A stretch of 36,196 nucleotides of DNA, from contig JAFSKJ010000012.1 of assembly GCA_017449025.1 (NCBI GenBank), forward strand, positions 1-36,196, read 5' to 3'. Below, in pieces: positions 31,632 through 36,196 of this stretch. The position numbers were made by a program, and so were the translations under genes. Positions within the stretch are counted from its first letter, which is position 1. Each line of letters begins with the position of its first letter. Under the pieces are notes generated by a model. The model was given only the letters and a program-made list of their open reading frames with translations. It was not told where the DNA came from and made no database searches. Source of the DNA: Prevotella sp. (GTDB lineage: Bacteria; Bacteroidota; Bacteroidia; Bacteroidales; Bacteroidaceae).

Positions 31632-34079
31632 ATGAAATACAAGTCAATGCTGGCGGCAGTGGTGCTCCTTTGGACGGCGGGAGCCAGTGCCCAAATCAAG
31701 GAAGTGCCGTTTACGCAGGTACATCTCAACGATGTGTTTTGGGCACCGCGCATCGAGGTGAACCGCACGGTATCCATCCCTTCCGCCTTCCGCGAGTGTG
31801 AGAAGAGCGGGCGTTTCGACAACTTCGCGCTGGCTGCGCAGAACAACGGCCGCTACAAGACCGACGTCAAGGAGCATCGTGGCGACTTCTCGTTCGACGA
31901 TACCGACCCTTACAAGGTCATCGAGGGCGCATCGTATGCGCTGGCCGTCAAGTACGACCGACAGCTGGACCACTACCTCGACTCGGTTATCAACCTCATT
32001 GCGTTGGCGCAGGAGCCGGACGGCTACCTGACCACCTGCGTTACCAATAAATGTACGCGCCTGAGCGGCTGGTGGGGCACTCACCGATGGGAGAAAATCA
32101 ACTCGCACGAACTGTACAACAGCGGCCATTTGATTGAGAGCGCCGTGGCCCACTTCCGCGCTACGGGCAAGCGCACGTTCCTTGACGTGGCCATCAGGAA
32201 TGCGGACTTGGTCTGCAAGACCTTCGGCCCCAACGAGGGACAGATACACCGTCCCGGTGGGCATCCAATCATAGAGATGGCGCTGTGCAAGCTCTACAAG
32301 GTGACGGGCAACAAACGCTACTTGGAGGGTGCAAAGTACTTCGTCGACGAGACGGGCCGCTGTACCGACGGCCATGCGCCCAGCATGTACTCGCAGGACC
32401 ACAAGCCCATTCTTGAGCAGGACGAGATTGTAGGTCACGCCGTGCGTGCAGGTTACCTCTATTCAGGCGTGGCCGACGTGGCAGCGCTGACTGGCATCAA
32501 GGCATATCAAGAGGCGCTGGAGCGCATCTGGGAAAACATGGCATCGAAGAAACTCTTCATCACGGGCGGCATCGGCAGCCGTGCCCAGGGCGAGGGCTTC
32601 GGTCCCAACTACGAGCTGAACTCGCACACGGCCTACTGCGAGACCTGCGCTGCCATTGCCAATGTGTATTGGAACTACCGTATGTTCCTCGCCACGGGTG
32701 AATCGAAGTATATTGACGTGGTGGAGCACGCACTATATAATAATGTGTTGAGCGGCGTGTCGCTCTCCGGCGACCGATTCTTCTACGACAACCCCTTGGA
32801 GAGCGACGGTGAGCATGAGCGCCAGCGATGGTTCGGCTGTGCCTGCTGTCCTGGCAATGTGACGCGGTTTATCGCCTCTGTGCCGGGATATGTCTATGCT
32901 TATAGGGCCAATGGGACACCCATGGTTTACGTGAACCTTTACGTACAGGGCACCGCAGACATACAAGTGGGAAAGAACAAGGTGGAGCTGCAGCAGACAA
33001 CGGACTACCCTTGGGACGGCAAGATACAGATCAAGGTGAGTAAAGGTGGTGGCAAGTTTGCCATCAAGCTGCGCCTGCCCGGTTGGCTGAAACAGCACCC
33101 CATGGGCACCGCCCTCTACACATATCTCGACAAGGCCCCGAACTATAGTGTCAGTGTAAACGGCAAGGAACTTTACCCCGAAAGCCACGACTACATAACC
33201 ATTGAACGCCGATGGAAGCAGGGCGACGTAATAGAGTTGAACCTGCCAATGGATGTGCGCCGCGTCGTGGCCAACGACAATGCCGAGGACTTGCGCGGAA
33301 AGATTTCCCTTGAGCGAGGCCCTGTGATCTACTGTCTTGAGGGCATCGACCAGCCCGACGGCACTGTGTTCAACAAGTACATTCTCAATGCCACAGCCGT
33401 TGAAGCCCAATTCGAGCAAGGACTTTTAGGCGGGGTGACGGTGCTCAGCGGAAAAGCCAAGCAGGTGGAGCACGACGGCAACATAGCTGACACAAGCTTT
33501 CGCGCCATACCTTACTCGGTATGGAACAACCGCAAACCTCAGCAAATGGAGGTATGGATAGCCAACAGCCCGGCCAAGGCAGTGCCCACACCTCTGCCCA
33601 CCATTGCCAGCCGGGCACAGACATTCTGCAACCGCGGACCCATACAGAACGATGCACCCGAGACAGCACCGGCAGACTCATGGGCTGGCGGAGTGAACGA
33701 CCAGTGGGAGCCCAAGCGCAGCAGCGACACCTCCAAGCCCTATCACTACTGGTGGCTGAAGCGTGGCACAAGGGAAAGTATCGCGTATGAATTCGAACAG
33801 CCTTACGAGGTGTCGAACGTACAGGTCTACTGGCTCGACTTCGACCATTACGACGGCAACTTCCGCACGCCAGAGTCATGGACTCTTTTCTACAAGACCT
33901 CCGACGACGAGTGGAAAGAGGTTGAGAATCACAGCCCGTTCACCGTACGCAAGGACTGTTACAACAGCGTCGACTTCAAGGCAGTGACCACAAGGGGGCT
34001 CAAGATTGTGGCCCAGCTGCGTAAGGGCGAGTCGGGAGGAGTGCTTGAATGGAAGGTAAACAACTACAACAAAAATTAA
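31632..34079 (+). CDS. GH127-family beta-L-arabinofuranosidase-like glycoside hydrolase (copy B)
   Basis: This 815-residue secreted paralogue of copy A has the signal peptide MKYKSMLAAVVLLWTAGASA. The catalytic motifs are intact: AYCETCAAIA (Glu337, Cys339) and FGCACCPGN (Cys403, Cys405, Cys406). The C-terminal beta-sandwich (SIAYEFEQPYEVSNVQVYW onward) is also shared. The two copies differ throughout, so they are an old duplication or two related acquisitions, perhaps with different arabinose-containing substrates. No SusC/SusD pair or regulator is in the window, so this is not a complete polysaccharide utilisation locus. It has its own promoter, overlapping that of the opposite operon. Confidence 0.92.
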   Translation: MKYKSMLAAVVLLWTAGASAQIKEVPFTQVHLNDVFWAPRIEVNRTVSIPSAFRECEKSGRFDNFALAAQNNGRYKTDVKEHRGDFSFDDTDPYKVIEGASYALAVKYDRQLDHYLDSVINLIALAQEPDGYLTTCVTNKCTRLSGWWGTHRWEKINSHELYNSGHLIESAVAHFRATGKRTFLDVAIRNADLVCKTFGPNEGQIHRPGGHPIIEMALCKLYKVTGNKRYLEGAKYFVDETGRCTDGHAPSMYSQDHKPILEQDEIVGHAVRAGYLYSGVADVAALTGIKAYQEALERIWENMASKKLFITGGIGSRAQGEGFGPNYELNSHTAYCETCAAIANVYWNYRMFLATGESKYIDVVEHALYNNVLSGVSLSGDRFFYDNPLESDGEHERQRWFGCACCPGNVTRFIASVPGYVYAYRANGTPMVYVNLYVQGTADIQVGKNKVELQQTTDYPWDGKIQIKVSKGGGKFAIKLRLPGWLKQHPMGTALYTYLDKAPNYSVSVNGKELYPESHDYITIERRWKQGDVIELNLPMDVRRVVANDNAEDLRGKISLERGPVIYCLEGIDQPDGTVFNKYILNATAVEAQFEQGLLGGVTVLSGKAKQVEHDGNIADTSFRAIPYSVWNNRKPQQMEVWIANSPAKAVPTPLPTIASRAQTFCNRGPIQNDAPETAPADSWAGGVNDQWEPKRSSDTSKPYHYWWLKRGTRESIAYEFEQPYEVSNVQVYWLDFDHYDGNFRTPESWTLFYKTSDDEWKEVENHSPFTVRKDCYNSVDFKAVTTRGLKIVAQLRKGESGGVLEWKVNNYNKN

Positions 34080-34090
34080 CAGCCTAAAAT

Positions 34091-34122
34091 TTTGCCACCT
34101 CAGTTTTATTACGTATCTTTGC
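34091..34122 (+). promoter_or_regulatory. Consensus Bacteroidota promoter of the gpx-trxB operon
   Basis: TTTG (34091-34094), a 19-nt spacer and TATCTTTGC (34114-34122) reproduce the full -33/-7 consensus. The leader to the gpx ATG is about 100 nt and AT-rich, with no binding site I can name. Confidence 0.85.
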
Positions 34123-34229
34123 AGCCAAACTCATACATCTTAATTCACAATCCTTAATCGCAGCAAAGCGAGATAGCTCTTAATTCTAAATACTAAATAT
34201 TCAATTCCAAATATTCAACACAAAAGAAA

Positions 34230-34781
34230 ATGAAAACAATTTATGATTTTTCTGTCAAAGACAGGAAGGGAAAGGATGTGTCGCTGAAGGAGTATGCCAA
34301 CGAAGTGCTGCTCATTGTCAACACAGCAACAAAGTGCGGCTTCACCGCTCAGTACGAGGAACTGGAGAAACTATACGAGAAGTACCACTCACAGGGCTTC
34401 GAGATTCTCGACTTCCCCTGCAACCAGTTCGGCCAGCAGGCCCCTGGCACCGATGAGAGCATTCACGAGTTCTGCAAGCTCAACTTCGGCACTGAGTTCC
34501 CGAGATTCAAGAAAATAAAGGTGAACGGCGACGATGCCGACCCACTCTACAAATTCCTAACAGCAGAGAAAAACTTTGCAGGCTGGGACATGGAGCACCC
34601 CATTGCACACATTCTTGACGACATGCTTTCAAAGGAAGACCCCGACTACAAGGAAAAGCCAGGCATCAAGTGGAATTTCACCAAGTTCCTCATCAACAAG
34701 AAAGGACAGGTAGTGGCACGCTTCGAACCCACAGAGAAGATAGAGAATATAGCCCAGCAGATAGAAGCCTTGCTGCACTAA
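34230..34781 (+). CDS. Glutathione peroxidase-family (thiol) peroxidase
   Basis: This 183-residue cytosolic enzyme has the family motifs NTATKCGFTAQYEELEKLY, where Cys36 replaces selenocysteine, and ILDFPCNQFGQQAPGT, holding the conserved Gln. The later WNFTKFLI motif completes the active site. Bacterial Cys-type members usually take electrons from thioredoxin rather than glutathione. The adjacent trxB, 15 nt downstream and cotranscribed, fits that. It reduces hydrogen peroxide and organic hydroperoxides, useful to an anaerobe exposed to oxygen. Length is slightly above the bacterial norm of about 160-180. Confidence 0.94.
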   Translation: MKTIYDFSVKDRKGKDVSLKEYANEVLLIVNTATKCGFTAQYEELEKLYEKYHSQGFEILDFPCNQFGQQAPGTDESIHEFCKLNFGTEFPRFKKIKVNGDDADPLYKFLTAEKNFAGWDMEHPIAHILDDMLSKEDPDYKEKPGIKWNFTKFLINKKGQVVARFEPTEKIENIAQQIEALLH

Positions 34782-34796
34782 CCCCCGAAAAGGTTT

Positions 34797-35729
34797 ATGG
34801 AACATACCAAATGCTTGATTATAGGCAGCGGCCCCGCTGGCTATACTGCTGCCATCTACGCCAGTCGCGCCAATCTGCAGCCCATAGAGTACTCTGGGCT
34901 GCAGCCTGGCGGGCAGCTTACACAGACAACAGAGGTTGAGAACTTCCCCGGATACCCACAGGGTGTGGACGGCAACCAGATGATGATGGACTTGCGCGAG
35001 CAGGCCGAACGCTTCGGCACAGACATTCGCGACGGCGAAATAGTGAAGGTAGACTTCTCCGAAGCGCCGTATGTCTGCACCGACGACAGCGGCAACCAGA
35101 TCGCGGCCGACACTGTGATTATAGCCACCGGAGCCTCGGCCAAGTACCTCGGACTCGACGATGAGCGCAAATACAACGGCCAAGGCGTGTCGGCATGCGC
35201 CACTTGCGACGGATTCTTCTATCGCAAGAAGACCGTGGCTGTGGTCGGAGGCGGCGACACGGCTTGCGAGGATGCCCTGTACCTGTCGTCGCTCGCCAAG
35301 AAAGTATACCTCGTGGTGCGCAAGCCATTCCTTCGCGCCTCGCAGGTCATGCAGCAGCGCGTGCGTGAACGCGAGAACATTGAAATCCTTTTTGAGCACA
35401 ACACCATCGGCCTGTTCGGAGAAAACGGAGTTGAGGGCGCACATCTCGTAAGGCGCCGCGGCGAACCCGACGAGGAGCCAGTAGACATTGCCATCGACGG
35501 ATTCTTCCTCGCCATAGGACACAAGCCTAACACCGACATCTTCCGTGACTGGCTTGACACCGACGAAGTGGGGTATCTCAAGAAAATCGACGGTACGCCG
35601 CGCACCAAGCTGCCTGGCATCTTTGTTGCAGGCGACTGCGCCGACCCCATCTACCGGCAAGCCATTTCAGCTGCCGGCAGCGGCTGTCAGGCAGCCATCG
35701 AGGCTGAGCGCTTCCTGCTTAACAGGTGA
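34797..35729 (+). CDS. trxB: Thioredoxin-disulphide reductase
   Basis: This 310-residue FAD/NADPH flavoenzyme reduces thioredoxin. Motifs in order: FAD-binding GSGPAGYTAAIYASRA near residues 11-26, the redox-active CATCDGFF near residues 134-141, the NADPH-binding VVGGGDTACEDALYL near residues 150-164, and the closing GIFVAGDCADP. Length is standard (about 310-320). It is the second gene of the gpx-trxB operon and would recharge the thioredoxin used by the peroxidase and by MsrA. No clear terminator follows; the downstream region is a set of short repeats. Confidence 0.97.
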   Translation: MEHTKCLIIGSGPAGYTAAIYASRANLQPIEYSGLQPGGQLTQTTEVENFPGYPQGVDGNQMMMDLREQAERFGTDIRDGEIVKVDFSEAPYVCTDDSGNQIAADTVIIATGASAKYLGLDDERKYNGQGVSACATCDGFFYRKKTVAVVGGGDTACEDALYLSSLAKKVYLVVRKPFLRASQVMQQRVRERENIEILFEHNTIGLFGENGVEGAHLVRRRGEPDEEPVDIAIDGFFLAIGHKPNTDIFRDWLDTDEVGYLKKIDGTPRTKLPGIFVAGDCADPIYRQAISAAGSGCQAAIEAERFLLNR

Positions 35730-35788
35730 ACAAACTGGGGGGCATGGGGCAAACATGAGGACACAGCCCGTCAGGCGTGGCCGATTGA

Positions 35789-35824
35789 CTTTACGGAAAC
35801 CGAGTGGCACTTTAGAGCGTAAAG
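35789..35824. repeat. Degenerate relative of the GTGGCACTTT palindrome
   Basis: CTTTACG (35789-35795) and CGTAAAG (35818-35824) are inverted around an inner AGTGGCACTTTA. The inner unit is the one repeated four times at 25578-25675. It looks like a decayed single copy. Confidence 0.6.
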
Positions 35825-35837
35825 ACCATTGTCATAC

Positions 35838-35869
35838 CTGTCACCCTCCTGTCACCCTCTGTCACCCTC
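35838..35869 (+). repeat. CTGTCACCCTC tandem repeat
   Basis: Three tandem units of 11, 10 and 11 nt (35838-35848, 35849-35858, 35859-35869), with diverged units nearby (GTCACC and GACACCCT around 35906-35920). CACCCT and AGGGTG around 35864-35878 form a small hairpin. No gene is present in 35730-35987. Confidence 0.75.
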
Positions 35870-35987
35870 AAACAGGGTGCAAACGCTTTGTGGCAGGCCA
35901 TTCTGTCACCATGACACCCTATTTTCAAAAAAAACTGTAATATCACCTTTGCCCCGCGCCGGTCACTACCACTATTTACAATGCAAA

Positions 35988-36127
35988 GGAAATCATAATT
36001 CATAATGATTATCCGCTATCGTACCACCAAAGCCCCAAAGGGGCAACAGACCGCAGGCAGGGGTGCCGCTCCAGCCTGTGGTCTTATCAGCCCTTCGGGC
36101 TTTGGTGGTATCTTTGCGGATAATCAT
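35988..36127 (+). repeat. Palindromic repeat, copy 2 (loop inverted relative to copy 1)
   Basis: The left flank (35988-36016) is identical to the start of copy 1. The outer 12-bp arms (36005-36016, 36116-36127) and inner 14-bp arms (36022-36035, 36097-36110) are the same as copy 1, and TATCTTTGC occurs again at 36109-36117. The loop is 61 nt rather than 41. It holds an extra stem, 36048-36058 with 36074-36084, and the 16-nt segment 36057-36072 is the exact reverse complement of 53-68 in copy 1. Confidence 0.88.
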
Positions 36128-36196
36128 AAATAATAATATAATGTTACTTTTTTACCTACATTGCCTACACTATTATATAAGTTTCTGGTTTACAAG
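36128..36196. other. AT-rich end of window
   Basis: AT-rich sequence without a recognisable gene; probably an upstream region for a gene beyond the window edge. Confidence 0.4.

Noticed and set aside
27674-34079. A polysaccharide utilisation locus
   Set aside because: Two GH127 enzymes are present, but no SusC/SusD pair, hybrid two-component regulator or sigma/anti-sigma pair is found in the window.
1-36127. A 36-kb composite transposon bounded by the two terminal palindromes in direct orientation
   Set aside because: The interval holds essential genes (ribosomal proteins, tsf, purL, trxB) and no transposase or integrase. The repeats are more likely two dispersed copies that happen to bound the window.
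1-36196. tRNA or rRNA genes
   Set aside because: I looked for cloverleaf-like arms and conserved rRNA stretches and saw none; a dedicated scan was not possible.

Overview
The window looks like chromosomal DNA of a Bacteroidota bacterium, most likely Prevotellaceae (Prevotella/Segatella-like). The evidence is: many Bacteroidota-type -7 promoter elements (TAnnTTTGC) upstream of genes; mostly absent Shine-Dalgarno sequences; an S2 protein with a long Ala/Glu-rich tail; the NifU-like/GGGtGRT pair next to a 2-oxoglutarate:ferredoxin oxidoreductase; and two GH127 beta-L-arabinofuranosidase-like enzymes. The genus is inferred from overall character, not from a marker-gene search.

Layout. (1) 1-3807: a palindromic repeat, a gene-free stretch, then the rplM-rpsI-rpsB-tsf translation operon with structured leaders and a clear terminator. 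(2) 3860-7333: a polytopic membrane protein (DUF6057-like) followed directly by a PD40-propeller lipoprotein carrying a CxxCH motif. (3) 7364-17622, all on the minus strand: NifU-like and GGGtGRT proteins, korA, a DUF559 nuclease, korB, purL and two half-size chromate transporters. (4) 17801-19726, plus strand: a C_GCAxxG_C_C protein, ComF and a CPBP protease. (5) 19816-25482, minus strand, more AT-rich in places: a beta-helix surface protein, a decayed DUF1593 gene, an MBL-esterase fusion, broken DUF1294 and hotdog genes, a PLD-like protein and a cupin-MsrA fusion. (6) 25913-26455: a small secreted protein. (7) 26704-34079: an EamA transporter and two GH127 enzymes around a 460-aa membrane protein, with overlapping divergent promoters. 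(8) 34230-35729: glutathione peroxidase and thioredoxin reductase, an oxidative-stress pair behind a consensus promoter. The window ends in a second copy of the repeat it starts with.

The genes are mostly ordinary; the unusual content is in the repeats. The strongest candidate for an undescribed system is a 500-bp cassette between korA and korB: a DUF559 (Vsr/PD-(D/E)XK-like) nuclease gene between 37-38-bp inverted repeats, each itself a palindrome. The repeats encode the last residues of KorA and residues 11-23 of KorB. A second pair of the same repeat family, 39 bp each and inverted, sits without a nuclease between purL and a chromate transporter, and again encodes residues 11-23 of the downstream protein. 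This suggests a nuclease-mobilised (or nuclease-tolerated) family of palindromic repeats that settles at gene junctions.

Other repeat families are: degenerate 9-nt tandem repeats expanded in frame in three genes (four sites); 7-nt repeats forming a signal peptide; a compound 98-bp palindrome; GTCACCC-type repeats; and the terminal palindromes, whose loop segment is inverted between the two copies. Region 5 shows repeated internal deletions and possible gene fusions.
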